DNA of 57,797 nucleotides from Pseudolysinimonas_A sp044239695 (GTDB lineage: Bacteria; Actinomycetota; Actinomycetes; Actinomycetales; Microbacteriaceae), in contig NZ_JBIIAW010000005.1 in assembly GCF_044239695.1 (NCBI RefSeq), forward strand, positions 1-57,797, read 5' to 3'. Each line of letters starts with the position of its first letter. Position 1 is the stretch's first letter. Positions 1-8,985 of the stretch are shown here, one piece after another. The translations under genes were made by a program, and so were the position numbers. The notes below the pieces were generated by a model, which was not told the DNA's origin, made no database searches, and saw only the letters and a program-made list of their open reading frames with translations.

Positions 1-1242
1 AATCGCGCGCTGACGCCGGGAGCTGCGCAGGCCGACGGCATCGTCATCACGCCGAGCCACAACCCGCCGCGCGACGGCGGATTCAAGTACAACCCGCCGC
101 ACGGCGGACCCGCCGATTCGGATGCCACCGGCTGGATCGCCGGCCGGGCGAACGAGATCATCGCGGGCGGCAATCGCGAGGTTCGTCGCTCCACCGACAC
201 TCGCGTCGAGGGTTACGACTTCCGCGGTGAATACGTGCGGGACCTCGAGACGGTGCTCGACCTCGGCGCGATCCGCTCGTCCGGCCTGCGGCTCGGCGCC
301 GACCCGCTCGGCGGCGCGAGCGTCGAGTACTGGAAGCTCATCGCCTCGCACTACTGGCTGCCGCTCGACGTCGTCAACCCGTCGGTCGACCCGCGGTGGG
401 CGTTCATGACGCTGGACTGGGACGAGAAGATCCGCATGGATCCGTCGTCGCCGTCGGCGATGGCCTCCGTCGTCGCCCGCCGGGCCGACTTCGACGTGCT
501 CACCGGCAACGACGCCGACGCCGACCGCCACGGGATCGTCACGCCCGACGGCGGGTTGATGAACCCCAACCACTACCTCGCGGTCGCCATCCAGTACCTG
601 TCCACCCACCGCGACGGCTGGTCGCCCGACGCCGCGATCGGCAAGACCCTCGTGTCGTCGTCGATCATCGACCGCGTCGTGGGGTCGCTCGGCAAGAAGC
701 TGTGGGAGGTTCCCGTCGGCTTCAAGTGGTTCGTGCCCGGACTCATCGACGGCTCGGTGGCGTTCGGCGGAGAGGAGAGTGCAGGGGCGTCGTTCCTCGA
801 GCTCGACGGCTCCACCTGGACGACCGACAAGGACGGCATCATCCTCGCGCTGCTCGCCGCCGAGATCCGCGCCGTCACCGGGAAGTCGCCGTCGGCGCTC
901 TACCGGGAGCTGACGGAGCAGTTCGGCGACCCCGCGTACGCCCGGGTGGATGCCGCGGCGACTCCCGCGCAGAAGGCCCGGCTGGGCAAGCTGTCGGGCT
1001 CCGACATCGCGGCCGACACCCTGGCCGGCGAGAAGATCGTCGACCGGCTCTCCGCGGCTCCGGGCAACGGGGCGGCCATCGGCGGAGTGAAAGTCGTCAC
1101 CGAGAACGCCTGGTTCGCGGCGAGGCCGTCGGGCACCGAGGACGTGTACAAGATCTACGCCGAGTCGTTCCGCGGGCCGGAGCACCTCGCCGAGGTGCAG
1201 GCCGAGGCGAAGGAGATCGTCGACGCGGCTCTCGGCGCCTAG
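1..1242 (+). CDS. pgm: Phosphoglucomutase, alpha-D-glucose-phosphate type (5' end off window)
   Basis: The reading frame enters from the left edge, so the N-terminus is missing; 413 codons remain of a family usually near 545. The enzyme interconverts glucose 1-phosphate and glucose 6-phosphate in the cytoplasm, linking glycolysis to glycogen and nucleotide-sugar synthesis. All four loops of the alpha-D-phosphohexomutase family occur in order: phosphoserine loop TPSHNP (serine at fragment codon 19), metal loop DADADR (171-176), sugar-specificity loop GGEESAG (256-262) and phosphate-binding loop RPSGTE (375-380). The TAG stop lies in a CTAG palindrome that also holds the stop of the converging carboxypeptidase gene. 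Confidence 0.95.
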   Translation, partial: NRALTPGAAQADGIVITPSHNPPRDGGFKYNPPHGGPADSDATGWIAGRANEIIAGGNREVRRSTDTRVEGYDFRGEYVRDLETVLDLGAIRSSGLRLGADPLGGASVEYWKLIASHYWLPLDVVNPSVDPRWAFMTLDWDEKIRMDPSSPSAMASVVARRADFDVLTGNDADADRHGIVTPDGGLMNPNHYLAVAIQYLSTHRDGWSPDAAIGKTLVSSSIIDRVVGSLGKKLWEVPVGFKWFVPGLIDGSVAFGGEESAGASFLELDGSTWTTDKDGIILALLAAEIRAVTGKSPSALYRELTEQFGDPAYARVDAAATPAQKARLGKLSGSDIAADTLAGEKIVDRLSAAPGNGAAIGGVKVVTENAWFAARPSGTEDVYKIYAESFRGPEHLAEVQAEAKEIVDAALGA

Positions 1243-2060
1243 TACGTGGGCGCCGCCGGAAGGCCGAACATCTCCTCGAGCGTCATGACCCCCGTGTTGT
1301 GCATCTCGGTCGCGAGGGCGACGCCGACGTAGCGGACGTGCCACGGCTCGTACTCGTACCCGGTGATCGGCGTGTAGCCGTCGGGGTATCGGATGATGAA
1401 GCCGTACTCCCAGGAGTGGGCCGCGAGCCACAGCCCCTGCGACGTCTGGCCGAAGCACTGGTCGAGCGCGCACGAGTTGGGAACGGCGCCGAGGTCCATC
1501 GTCCAGCCCGTCTGGTGCTCGCTGTAACCCGGGCGCGCGCTCGTCAGATCGGCGGCCTCCTGGCCGAGCTGGCTGACCCAGCCGTTGTAGACATCCACCT
1601 GGCGGCTGTAGCTCCGATAGGTGGAGAGCGACTGCATCGTCTCGCCGGTCTCCGCCGTGTAAGCGGCCAGCAACGCCTGCATCTGGCCCGCCGCCTCGGC
1701 GCGCAGCTGCCCGCCGCCGGCGATGTCGATCGCGACGAGGTCGGCCGGGGCGTAGTCCTGGGGGTTGAGCGGTCGCTGCTTGTTGACCACGAGCCACGGG
1801 CTCGTCGGGTCGTCGATCGAGAACTGGTCGAGCGGGAAGGTCGGGGTGGGGGTCGGCGTGGGGGTGGGGGTGCTGCTGGGGGTGGGCGAGTCGGAGGGCT
1901 CGGCCGCGGGCGTGCCGTCCTTCGGGGCGAAGACGAAGAAGGCGCCGACGACGAGCGCCGCCACGACGACGATCACGATCACCGTCGCGATGCGGCGATT
2001 GCGCCGTACCCGCGGCGACGGGCCGCGGTGCCGCACGCGGAGCATCGGCTGGTCGGTCAC
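1239..2060 (-). CDS. D-alanyl-D-alanine carboxypeptidase, VanY/M15B family, membrane-anchored
   Basis: 273 residues. A short basic N-terminus precedes one membrane helix (about 23-45), then a Pro/Thr tract with a TP run (about 56-75) that should span the wall, then an M15B peptidase domain (about 85-265). Zinc-site motifs are intact: SEHQTGWTMD gives His182 and Asp189, and EPWH gives Glu238 and His241. Family knowledge: these enzymes trim the terminal D-Ala from peptidoglycan stem peptides outside the membrane. No van resistance genes are nearby, so a housekeeping role in wall turnover is more likely than glycopeptide resistance. The stop shares CTAG with pgm. Confidence 0.9.
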   Translation of the reverse strand: MTDQPMLRVRHRGPSPRVRRNRRIATVIVIVVVAALVVGAFFVFAPKDGTPAAEPSDSPTPSSTPTPTPTPTPTFPLDQFSIDDPTSPWLVVNKQRPLNPQDYAPADLVAIDIAGGGQLRAEAAGQMQALLAAYTAETGETMQSLSTYRSYSRQVDVYNGWVSQLGQEAADLTSARPGYSEHQTGWTMDLGAVPNSCALDQCFGQTSQGLWLAAHSWEYGFIIRYPDGYTPITGYEYEPWHVRYVGVALATEMHNTGVMTLEEMFGLPAAPTY

Positions 2061-2085
2061 CGCGACAGCTTACGGGCCCGGCCGG

Positions 2086-2146
2086 TTGCCGGATCTCTGC
2101 CGGAGGTATAAATTTGCAGTCTCCGCAAAATCTTGGAGAACTCTCC
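2086..2146 (+). promoter_or_regulatory. Candidate promoter and inverted repeats upstream of the MFS exporter
   Basis: TTGCCG at 2086 and TATAAA at 2107 form a -35/-10 pair spaced 15 bases. Just downstream lie two short inverted repeats, TTTGC/GCAAA (2113-2117, 2125-2129) and GGAGA/TCTCC (2135-2139, 2142-2146). Their place between -10 and the start codon fits a repressor site, but no regulator gene is adjacent. Inference only. Confidence 0.4.
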
Positions 2147-2163
2147 TCATCACCGAAGGACCC

Positions 2164-4095
2164 ATGTCCAGTCAGACCGCTGCGCCCACGGGCGAACCGC
2201 TGCTCACGCACCGGCAGATCCTCCTCATCATCGTGGGCCTGATGGCCGCGATGTTCCTCTCGTCGCTCAACCAGACCGTCGTCGGCACGTCGATGCGCAC
2301 CATCGCCGACGACCTCGGCGGGCAGGCGCTGCAGGCGTGGGCCACGACGGCGTTCCTGATCGTGTCGACGATCACCACGCCGATCTACGGAAAACTCAGC
2401 GACCTGTTCGGCCGTCGCCCGCTCTTCATCCTCGCGATCGTGCTGTTCCTCGCCGGCTCCCTGCTCTGCGGGCTGGCCAACTCGATGTACGAGCTCGCGA
2501 TCTTCCGCGCCGTTCAGGGGCTCGGAGCCGGCGGGCTCATGGCGCTGCCGCTGACGATCATGGGCGACATCCTCGCGCCGCGCGAACGGGCGAAGTACCA
2601 GGGCTACTTCCTCGCCGTCTTCGGCGTCTCGAGCGTTCTCGGCCCGCTGATCGGCGGCCTGTTCGCCGGTCAGGACGAGCTGCTGTTCCTCGACGGCTGG
2701 CGCTGGGTGTTCTTCATCAACCTGCCGATCGGCATCGGCGCCCTGCTGCTCGTGCTCGCTTTCCTGCACGTTCCGCACCACAAGCGCGACACCGTGCGCA
2801 TCGACTGGTGGGGCGCGGCCACCATCGTCATCGGCCTCGTGCCGCTGCTGCTGATCGCCGAGCAGGGCCGCGAGTGGGGCTGGGATTCTCCGGCCGCGTT
2901 CGCCTGCTACATCGTGGGCGTCCTCGGCATCGCCGCGTTCATCCTCGTCGAGCGGGCGATGGGCGAGGACGCGCTGCTGCCCCTCAAGCTCTTCCGCTCG
3001 TCGACCTTCTCGATGGCGACGGTGCTCGGCATCCTCGTCGGCTTCGGGATGTTCGGCGCGATGATGTCGCTGCCGCTCTACCTGCAGCTGGTGAACGGCG
3101 CCACGCCCACCGAGGCGGGTCTCTTCATGATCCCGCTCGTGCTCGGCCTGATGATCTCGTCGATCGCGAGCGGGCAGATCATCTCGCGCACCGGCAACTA
3201 CCGCATCTTCCCGATCATCGGTTCCGGGATGCTCGCGGCCTCGTTCGCCTTCCTCGCGCTCGTGGCCGGCGACTTCGACACGCCGGTGATCGTGATCATG
3301 GTCGGGATGCTGGTCGCGGGCCTCGGGCTCGGGCAGCTCATGCAGACCCTCACCCTCGCGAGCCAGAACTCGGTGGGTCCGCGCGACATGGGCGTGGCGA
3401 CCTCCGCGTCGACGTTCTTCCGCCAGATGGGCGGCACGATCGGCGTCGCGGTGATCTTCTCGGTGCTGTTCAGCCGACTGCCCGACACGATCGCGGCGGC
3501 GTTCGGCCGGACCGACCTCATCCGCACCGCCCTCGATGCCGCGCTCGACCCGGCCGTCGCGTCCGCGCCGCAGAACGCAGGGATCATGGAGGCCGTCTAC
3601 GACCCAATCGTCGACCAGATCACGGCGAACCTCCCGGCGGAAGCCGACCTCGCCGACGACGCCGTGCGGGGCGGCGTCGTCGACCAGGTGCTCGCGAACT
3701 TCGACCCCGCCGCCGGTGCGGGAGGGGGTTCGCTCGGTACCTCGCTCGACGGCGACACGTCGTTCTTGAACTCCGCCGATCAGGCCCTCTCGGCGCCGTT
3801 CCTCGACGGATTCGCGAACGCGACGGTCACCGTGTTCTGGGTCGCGGCGGCCGTCGTCGCGGTCGCCTTCGTGCTGTCGTTCTTCCTCCGCGCGCAGCCG
3901 CTGCGCGAGAAGTCGGCGGTGCAGGAGGCCCACGACGCACGCGTTGCGCGGGACGCCCAGGAGGCGGATGAACTCGCCGACGAGTTCGCGATGGATGCCC
4001 AGCAGGCCGCCAACACGGTCGGCGCGTACGCGAGCCCCGGGCTCGCCGCCGACCTTGAGGAGCACTCGGAACCGGCCCCGACGACGCGCGCTTAG
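2164..4095 (+). CDS. MFS multidrug exporter, DHA2 (EmrB/QacA) family
   Basis: 643 residues with about 14 membrane helices. The DHA2 hallmarks are visible: motif D1-like LNQTVVGTSM (about 35-44), motif A GKLSDLFGRR (about 76-85), and a helix-5 motif C region around SSVLGPLIGG. Such proteins export lipophilic drugs or metabolites in exchange for protons. A long polar stretch of roughly 110 residues precedes the last helix and should lie outside the cell, followed by an acidic cytoplasmic tail. The ATG was chosen because GAAGGA lies 4 bases upstream and the hydrophobic N-terminus starts shortly after; upstream in-frame codons overlap the oppositely oriented gene. Monocistronic, closed by a hairpin terminator. 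Confidence 0.93.
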   Translation: MSSQTAAPTGEPLLTHRQILLIIVGLMAAMFLSSLNQTVVGTSMRTIADDLGGQALQAWATTAFLIVSTITTPIYGKLSDLFGRRPLFILAIVLFLAGSLLCGLANSMYELAIFRAVQGLGAGGLMALPLTIMGDILAPRERAKYQGYFLAVFGVSSVLGPLIGGLFAGQDELLFLDGWRWVFFINLPIGIGALLLVLAFLHVPHHKRDTVRIDWWGAATIVIGLVPLLLIAEQGREWGWDSPAAFACYIVGVLGIAAFILVERAMGEDALLPLKLFRSSTFSMATVLGILVGFGMFGAMMSLPLYLQLVNGATPTEAGLFMIPLVLGLMISSIASGQIISRTGNYRIFPIIGSGMLAASFAFLALVAGDFDTPVIVIMVGMLVAGLGLGQLMQTLTLASQNSVGPRDMGVATSASTFFRQMGGTIGVAVIFSVLFSRLPDTIAAAFGRTDLIRTALDAALDPAVASAPQNAGIMEAVYDPIVDQITANLPAEADLADDAVRGGVVDQVLANFDPAAGAGGGSLGTSLDGDTSFLNSADQALSAPFLDGFANATVTVFWVAAAVVAVAFVLSFFLRAQPLREKSAVQEAHDARVARDAQEADELADEFAMDAQQAANTVGAYASPGLAADLEEHSEPAPTTRA

Positions 4096-4104
4096 CTCGC
4101 CGAT

Positions 4105-4145
4105 AAGTAGCCCCCGACCAGGTTTTTTCTGGTCGGGGGCTACTT
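4105..4145 (+). terminator. Strong hairpin terminator after the MFS exporter
   Basis: A perfect 17-base-pair stem (4105-4121 with 4129-4145) closes a 7-base loop GTTTTTT. It starts 9 bases after the exporter stop. There is no U-tract after the stem; the T run is in the loop. It insulates the ceb promoter immediately downstream. Confidence 0.85.
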
Positions 4146-4150
4146 CGTTG

Positions 4151-4180
4151 TTGACAGCACGCGCGAGAGCTGCCTACTGT
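4151..4180 (+). promoter_or_regulatory. ceb operon promoter
   Basis: A perfect -35 TTGACA (4151-4156) is followed after 18 bases by TACTGT (4175-4180), a plausible -10. Transcription would begin near 4187, about 60 bases before the cebE start codon and just ahead of the CebR operator. Confidence 0.7.
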
Positions 4181-4192
4181 GGGCCTCGTTCG

Positions 4193-4206
4193 TGAGAGCG
4201 CTCCCA
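4193..4206 (+). promoter_or_regulatory. CebR operator (LacI family)
   Basis: TGAGAGCGCTCCCA differs at one base from TGGGAGCGCTCCCA, the established binding site of Streptomyces CebR and Thermobifida CelR. It lies just downstream of the predicted transcription start, where bound repressor would block initiation or elongation. Released in those systems by cellobiose or short cello-oligosaccharides. The cognate regulator is the last gene of the same operon. Confidence 0.88.
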
Positions 4207-4248
4207 CGACGTCCCTCAGGAATCCACCGCGCACACAAAGGAGTGACC

Positions 4249-5529
4249 GTGAGAATCTCACGTCCCATCGCGGCGACCGCAATCGCGAGCGCCGCTGCCC
4301 TCTCCCTCGTCTTGACGGGCTGCACCACCGGCCCGTCCGACGAGGACGAACCCATCACCCTCACCATCACCACGTTCGGCACCATGGGGATCGATGTGAA
4401 CTACGACGCCTACATGGAGGCCCACCCCAACGTCACCATCGAGGCCACCAACCTCGAGAACGGTGGCGCCGCTCGTGACGACGCCTACGCGAAGATCGCT
4501 GCCGGCACCGGCCTGAGCGACGTCGTCGCGATCGAGGAGGGCTGGCTCTCCACGATCCGCGAGGTCTCCGACGCGTTCGTCGACCTCCGCGACTACGGCA
4601 TCGAAGAGTCCGACTGGCTCGACTGGAAGTTCGCCCAGGGCACCGACGCCGAGGGACGCGTCTTCGGCGCCGGCCTCGACATCGGACCGCAGGGGCTGTG
4701 CTTCCGCGGTGACCTGCTCGAAGCCGCCGGCCTGCCGGGCGACCGCGAAGGCTTCGCGGAGGCCCTCGGCGGCGACAACGCGACCTGGGAGTCGTTCTTC
4801 GAGTTCGGCCAGGAGTACACGGCCGCCTCGGGCAAGCCGTTCTTCCACAACCCGTCGTTCATGTGGAACTCCTTCGTCAACCAGCAGGAGGAGGGCTACT
4901 ACCTCTCCGACGGTGAGACCCTCAACATCGAGGGCAACGACGTGCTGAAGGCTCAGCTCGACCTGATCGTCGAGAACGCCAACATCGGTGCCGGACTCCC
5001 CGCGTGGGGCGTCGGCGAGCAGGCCAAGGCCGACGAGTTCGCCGTCTACGTCTGCCCGTCGTGGATGCTCGGTGTCGTGAGCGGCTACTACGACGCCGGC
5101 ACGACCGGTACCGGATGGGACTTCGCTGACGTCCTCCCGGGTGGTGCCGCCAACTGGGGTGGCGCGTTCCTCGGTGTTTCCGAGTCGTCGGAGCACAAGG
5201 AAGCCGCCGCCGAGCTCGCGCTCTGGCTCGCCGCCCCCGAGCAGCAGGCTGCCGCGTTCGAGGCTGCCGGACCGTTCCCCTCGCGGGCTGCGGGCCAGGA
5301 CCTCGTCGCCGACTCCACCAGCGCGTTCTTCAACGACGCGCCCGTCGGTGAGATCTTCACCAACCGTTCGCAGGGCGTCGTCGCCCAGGTGAAGGGCCCG
5401 GAGGACTCGAACATCCAGGACAACGTCTTCGGACCGGTGCTGGACTCGATCAGCCAGGGTGAGATCACCAGCGGTGACGCGGCCTGGGAGGCCGCGCTCA
5501 CCAACCTGAAGAACCTCGGCATCAGCTAA
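4249..5529 (+). CDS. cebE: Cellobiose/cello-oligosaccharide ABC transporter, substrate-binding lipoprotein
   Basis: 426 residues from GTG, chosen because AAAGGAG sits 5 bases upstream and the signal peptide then starts correctly. A lipoprotein signal ends in LVLTGC, so the mature protein is tethered to the outer membrane face through the lipobox cysteine. The rest is a type-I extracellular solute-binding fold (SBP_bac_1). First gene of cebEFG-bglC-cebR; the GH1 glucosidase and the CebR operator upstream identify cellobiose-type sugars as the likely ligand. No ATPase is encoded here; in actinobacteria these importers commonly use the shared ATPase MsiK encoded elsewhere. Confidence 0.88.
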   Translation: MRISRPIAATAIASAAALSLVLTGCTTGPSDEDEPITLTITTFGTMGIDVNYDAYMEAHPNVTIEATNLENGGAARDDAYAKIAAGTGLSDVVAIEEGWLSTIREVSDAFVDLRDYGIEESDWLDWKFAQGTDAEGRVFGAGLDIGPQGLCFRGDLLEAAGLPGDREGFAEALGGDNATWESFFEFGQEYTAASGKPFFHNPSFMWNSFVNQQEEGYYLSDGETLNIEGNDVLKAQLDLIVENANIGAGLPAWGVGEQAKADEFAVYVCPSWMLGVVSGYYDAGTTGTGWDFADVLPGGAANWGGAFLGVSESSEHKEAAAELALWLAAPEQQAAAFEAAGPFPSRAAGQDLVADSTSAFFNDAPVGEIFTNRSQGVVAQVKGPEDSNIQDNVFGPVLDSISQGEITSGDAAWEAALTNLKNLGIS

Positions 5530-5555
5530 GGCTCGCTTTCCCCCACCCCCACCGA

Positions 5556-5587
5556 GCGGCCCCCTGGCGCACCATCCAGGGGGCCGC
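5556..5587 (+). other. Intercistronic stem-loop between cebE and cebF
   Basis: A perfect 12-base-pair stem (5556-5567 with 5576-5587) around an 8-base loop, followed by a pyrimidine stretch without a T run. Its position directly after the binding-protein gene fits an mRNA-stabilising or partial-termination element that makes CebE more abundant than the permeases, as in other sugar ABC operons. Function is inferred. Confidence 0.65.
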
Positions 5588-5621
5588 TTCCCCTCCACGG
5601 CACTCCCAGATAGGCACGGCG

Positions 5622-6617
5622 ATGAGCACACTCCAGACCGAAGGTCGGCGAAGCAGCCTGACGTTCCGGCAGAAGCTCTCGAACTTCGACTTCAAGGCCT
5701 CGCCGTACCTCTATATCTCGCCGTTCTTCATCCTCTTCGGACTGCTCGGGCTCTTCCCGCTCATCTACACGGTCAACGTGTCCCTGTACGAATGGGACCT
5801 GCTCAAGGGGCAGGGCGACTTCATCGGCTTCGAGAACTACCTGATCACGCTGACGGATCCCCTGTTCTGGAACGCCACCTTCAACACGTTCAGCATCTTC
5901 CTGCTGTCCGCCGTCCCCCAGCTCATCTTCGCGACGATCATCGCCGCCCTGCTCGACCAGGCCATCCGCGCGAGCACGTTCTGGCGGATGAGCATCTTGC
6001 TCCCCTATATCGCCGCCCCGGTCGCGGTCGCCGTGATCTTCACCCAGGTCTTCAACCAATTCGGCGGGCCGATCACCGGAGCGCTGGAACTCTTCGGGCT
6101 CGACCCCATCCGCTGGGGCTACGACGTCTTCCCGTCGCACATCGCGATCGCGAGCATGGTCAACTGGCGCTGGACCGGCTACAACGCCCTCATCCTTCTC
6201 GCCGCCATGCAGGCGGTGCCGCGCGACGTCTACGAGTCGGCGGCCCTCGACGGCGCCGGCCGCATCCGCCGCTTCTGGTCGATCACGATCCCGATGATCC
6301 GGCCCACGATGATCTTCGTCATCATCACCTCCACCATCGGCGGGCTCCAGATCTTCACCGAGCCGAAGCTCTTCGACGGACAGTCGAACGGCGGATCGAA
6401 CCGTCAGTTCCAGACGATCGTGCTCTACCTCTACGAGATGGCCTTCCCGCGCCGCGACTTCGGCCGGGCGGCGGCAACGGCCTGGATCCTGTTCCTCATC
6501 ATCATCCTGATCGGTTTGATCAACTACGCCATCTCGCGGGCGATCGCCTCGCAAGACGTCCGACGCGTCCGCGCCCCGAAAGACGCCGCGCTCGACCCGA
6601 ACGGAGCCCGCCGATGA
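5622..6617 (+). CDS. cebF: Cellobiose ABC transporter permease, MalF-type
   Basis: 331 residues with about six membrane helices, the first at roughly 28-50. The cytoplasmic EAA loop that contacts the ATPase is recognisable in the ESAALDGAGRIRRFWSITIP stretch. Starts at ATG after the intercistronic hairpin, and its stop overlaps the next start (ATGA), so CebF and CebG are translationally coupled. Pairs with CebG to form the channel through which CebE delivers sugar. The MalF subfamily is clear; the substrate is assigned from context. Confidence 0.88.
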   Translation: MSTLQTEGRRSSLTFRQKLSNFDFKASPYLYISPFFILFGLLGLFPLIYTVNVSLYEWDLLKGQGDFIGFENYLITLTDPLFWNATFNTFSIFLLSAVPQLIFATIIAALLDQAIRASTFWRMSILLPYIAAPVAVAVIFTQVFNQFGGPITGALELFGLDPIRWGYDVFPSHIAIASMVNWRWTGYNALILLAAMQAVPRDVYESAALDGAGRIRRFWSITIPMIRPTMIFVIITSTIGGLQIFTEPKLFDGQSNGGSNRQFQTIVLYLYEMAFPRRDFGRAAATAWILFLIIILIGLINYAISRAIASQDVRRVRAPKDAALDPNGARR

Positions 6618-7519
6618 CCTCGACGATCAGCCGCCCGCCGATCGGCCCGGTGACCGTCGTCGAGCCGGAGCGCCCCTCGAAGCGGCGCTTCCGGATGTAC
6701 GACAAGCCGGGATTCCTCACCTACGGACTGCTCACCGCGTTCTTCCTCGGGGCGGCGTTCCCGCTCTGGTGGTCGTTCGTGATGGGCAGCCGCCAGGCGT
6801 CCGACATCAACGCTGTTCCGCCGGTCGTCATCCCCGGACCGAACTTCATCGCCAACGTGATGAAGGCGTTCGAGACCGTCGACTTCGCCAAAGCCCTCGT
6901 CAACAGCCTGATCATCTCGGGCACCATCGCCGTGTCGGTCGTCTTCTTCTCGACGCTGGCCGGCTACGCCTTCGCCAAGCTCAACTTCCGCGGCCGCAAC
7001 GGCCTGATGATCGCCGTCATCGCGACGATGGCGATCCCCACGCAGCTCGGGATCATCCCGCTGTTCATGCTCGTGTCGGAGTTCAAACTGACCAATACCC
7101 TCGGCGCCGTCATCATCCCCGGCCTGGTGAGCGCGTTCGGGGTGTTCTTCATGCGGCAGTACCTGGTCGACACGATCCCCGACGAGCTCATCGAGGCCGC
7201 CCGCATGGACGGCGCGTCGGCCTGGGGCACGTTCTGGAACGTCGCGATCCCGGCCGCCCGACCCGCGATGGCGGTGCTCGGCCTGTTCATCTTCATGGCG
7301 GCGTGGACCGACTTCCTCTGGCCCCTGTTGGTGCTCGGTCCGAAGAATCCGAGCGTGCAGACCGCACTCGCCTCACTCAACGCGTCGGGCGGCCACACGC
7401 CCGATCACTCGATGGTGCTCGCCGGCGCCGTCATCTCGATCCTCCCGCTGCTCGTGCTCTTCCTCTTCGCGGGACGTCAGCTGATCAGCGGCATCATGTC
7501 CGGGGCGGTGAAGGGCTGA
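6614..7519 (+). CDS. cebG: Cellobiose ABC transporter permease, MalG-type
   Basis: 301 residues, six predicted helices and the conserved EAA loop EAARMDGASAWGTFWNVAIP. The ATG overlaps the cebF stop in ATGA. The C-terminal GIMSGAVKG is typical of MalG-type permeases. Second half of the transmembrane channel. The stop overlaps the bglC start by one base (TGATG), continuing the coupled chain. Confidence 0.88.
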   Translation: MTSTISRPPIGPVTVVEPERPSKRRFRMYDKPGFLTYGLLTAFFLGAAFPLWWSFVMGSRQASDINAVPPVVIPGPNFIANVMKAFETVDFAKALVNSLIISGTIAVSVVFFSTLAGYAFAKLNFRGRNGLMIAVIATMAIPTQLGIIPLFMLVSEFKLTNTLGAVIIPGLVSAFGVFFMRQYLVDTIPDELIEAARMDGASAWGTFWNVAIPAARPAMAVLGLFIFMAAWTDFLWPLLVLGPKNPSVQTALASLNASGGHTPDHSMVLAGAVISILPLLVLFLFAGRQLISGIMSGAVKG

Positions 7520-8985
7520 TGACCCTCGAACAGGCTCGTAGCTCAGCTGTGCCCGCACTCGAAGGCGTGACCTGGCCGACCGGTTTCGTCTGGGGTGCCG
7601 CGACGGCTGCCGCGCAGATCGAGGGCGCCGCCCACGAGGACGGCAAGGAGGATTCCATCTGGGATGCCTTCGCCCGCGTCCCCGGCAACATCGCGCGCGG
7701 CGACTCGCCCGCCGTCGCCGTCGACCACTACCACCGGTACCCGCAGGACGTCGCCCTCATGCGGCAGCTCGGTCTCGACTCCTACCGCTTCTCGGTGTCG
7801 TGGGCCCGCGTGAAGCCGGGCGACCGCGAGTTCAGCAAGAAGGGTCTCGACTTCTACTCGCGGCTCGTCGACGAACTGCTGGATGCCGGCATCCTGCCGT
7901 GGCTCACGCTCTACCACTGGGATATGCCCCAGGCAGTGGAGGAGACCGGCGGATGGGCGAACCGCGACACCGCGCAGCGGTTCCTCGACTACGCCCTCGG
8001 CGTGCACCAGGTGCTCGGCGACCGGGTCGCGGACTGGACCACGTTCAACGAGCCGTTCTGCTCGTCCTTCATCGGCTACGCGGGCGGCGAGCACGCCCCG
8101 GGCCGTCAAGAACCCCGGGCGGCCCTCGGAGCGCTCCATCACCAGCATCTCGCCCACGGACTCGTGGTCGAGGCGTTGCGTGGGGCGGGGGCCGCCCGGC
8201 TCGGCATCACGCTGAACCTCACCAACGCCGTTCCGCTCGACCCGTCGAACGCGGCGGACCTCGACGCCGCGCGCCGGGTCGACGCGCTGTGGAACCGCGC
8301 CTTCCTCGAGCCGATGCTGCTGGGGGCCTACCCCGCCGACTTCGTCGAGGACGTGCGCGCGTACGACTTCGAGTCGCTCATCCACGACGGCGACCTGGCG
8401 CAGATCGCGCAGCCGATCGACTTCCTCGGCGTCAACCACTACCACGACGATCAGGTGTCGGGGCGGCCGGTCACGACCCCGCAGCCGCCGTCGATCAAGC
8501 CCGTCGAGAAGCCGTTGTCGTCGCCGTTCGTCGGCTCCGGGATGCTCACCTTCCCCGCCCGCGACCTGCCGCGCACGGCGATGGGCTGGGAGGTCAACCC
8601 CGACGGCCTGCGCGTGCTGCTCGAGCGACTGACCGCGGAGTACCCGAACCTGCCGCCGCTGTACGTCACCGAGAACGGTTCCTCCTACGACGACCCCGAG
8701 CCGGTCGACGGCCGCGTGGCGGATCCGCAGCGGGTCGACTACCTGGTGTCGCACCTCGCCGCGATCGCCGCCGCGATCGAGGCCGGGGTCGACGTGCGCG
8801 GCTACTTCGCCTGGTCGCTGCTCGACAACTTCGAGTGGGCCTGGGGCTACGACAAGCGGTTCGGCATCGTGCACGTCGACTACGACACCCAGGTGCGCAC
8901 GGTGAAGGACTCCGGTCTGACCTACGCGTCCGTGATCGCCGCGGCGCACGCCGCCGACGGGCCTGAGCCTAAGATCACCCCGTGA
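7519..8985 (+). CDS. bglC: Beta-glucosidase, glycoside hydrolase family 1
   Basis: 488 residues, full length for GH1, a retaining (beta/alpha)8 barrel. The acid/base glutamate is in TFNEP (Glu178) and the nucleophile in YVTENG (Glu385). No signal peptide, so it acts in the cytoplasm, splitting imported cellobiose and cello-oligosaccharides to glucose. The ATG overlaps the cebG stop by one base, and its own stop overlaps the cebR GTG (GTGA). In Streptomyces the orthologous BglC also controls intracellular inducer levels; the same coupling is likely here because enzyme and repressor are co-translated. Confidence 0.93.
   Translation: MTLEQARSSAVPALEGVTWPTGFVWGAATAAAQIEGAAHEDGKEDSIWDAFARVPGNIARGDSPAVAVDHYHRYPQDVALMRQLGLDSYRFSVSWARVKPGDREFSKKGLDFYSRLVDELLDAGILPWLTLYHWDMPQAVEETGGWANRDTAQRFLDYALGVHQVLGDRVADWTTFNEPFCSSFIGYAGGEHAPGRQEPRAALGALHHQHLAHGLVVEALRGAGAARLGITLNLTNAVPLDPSNAADLDAARRVDALWNRAFLEPMLLGAYPADFVEDVRAYDFESLIHDGDLAQIAQPIDFLGVNHYHDDQVSGRPVTTPQPPSIKPVEKPLSSPFVGSGMLTFPARDLPRTAMGWEVNPDGLRVLLERLTAEYPNLPPLYVTENGSSYDDPEPVDGRVADPQRVDYLVSHLAAIAAAIEAGVDVRGYFAWSLLDNFEWAWGYDKRFGIVHVDYDTQVRTVKDSGLTYASVIAAAHAADGPEPKITP

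Noticed and set aside
1836..1885. GGGGT-rich tandem stretch taken as a regulatory repeat
   Set aside because: It is the codon pattern of a Thr-Pro linker on the minus strand in the carboxypeptidase.
1239..2060. VanY-type glycopeptide resistance gene
   Set aside because: No vanHAX or vanRS genes nearby; the domain is common in housekeeping carboxypeptidases.
396..2111. 571-codon plus-strand open frame over pgm and the carboxypeptidase
   Set aside because: Arg/Gly/Pro-rich shadow translation without any domain; the two real genes in this stretch have intact catalytic motifs.
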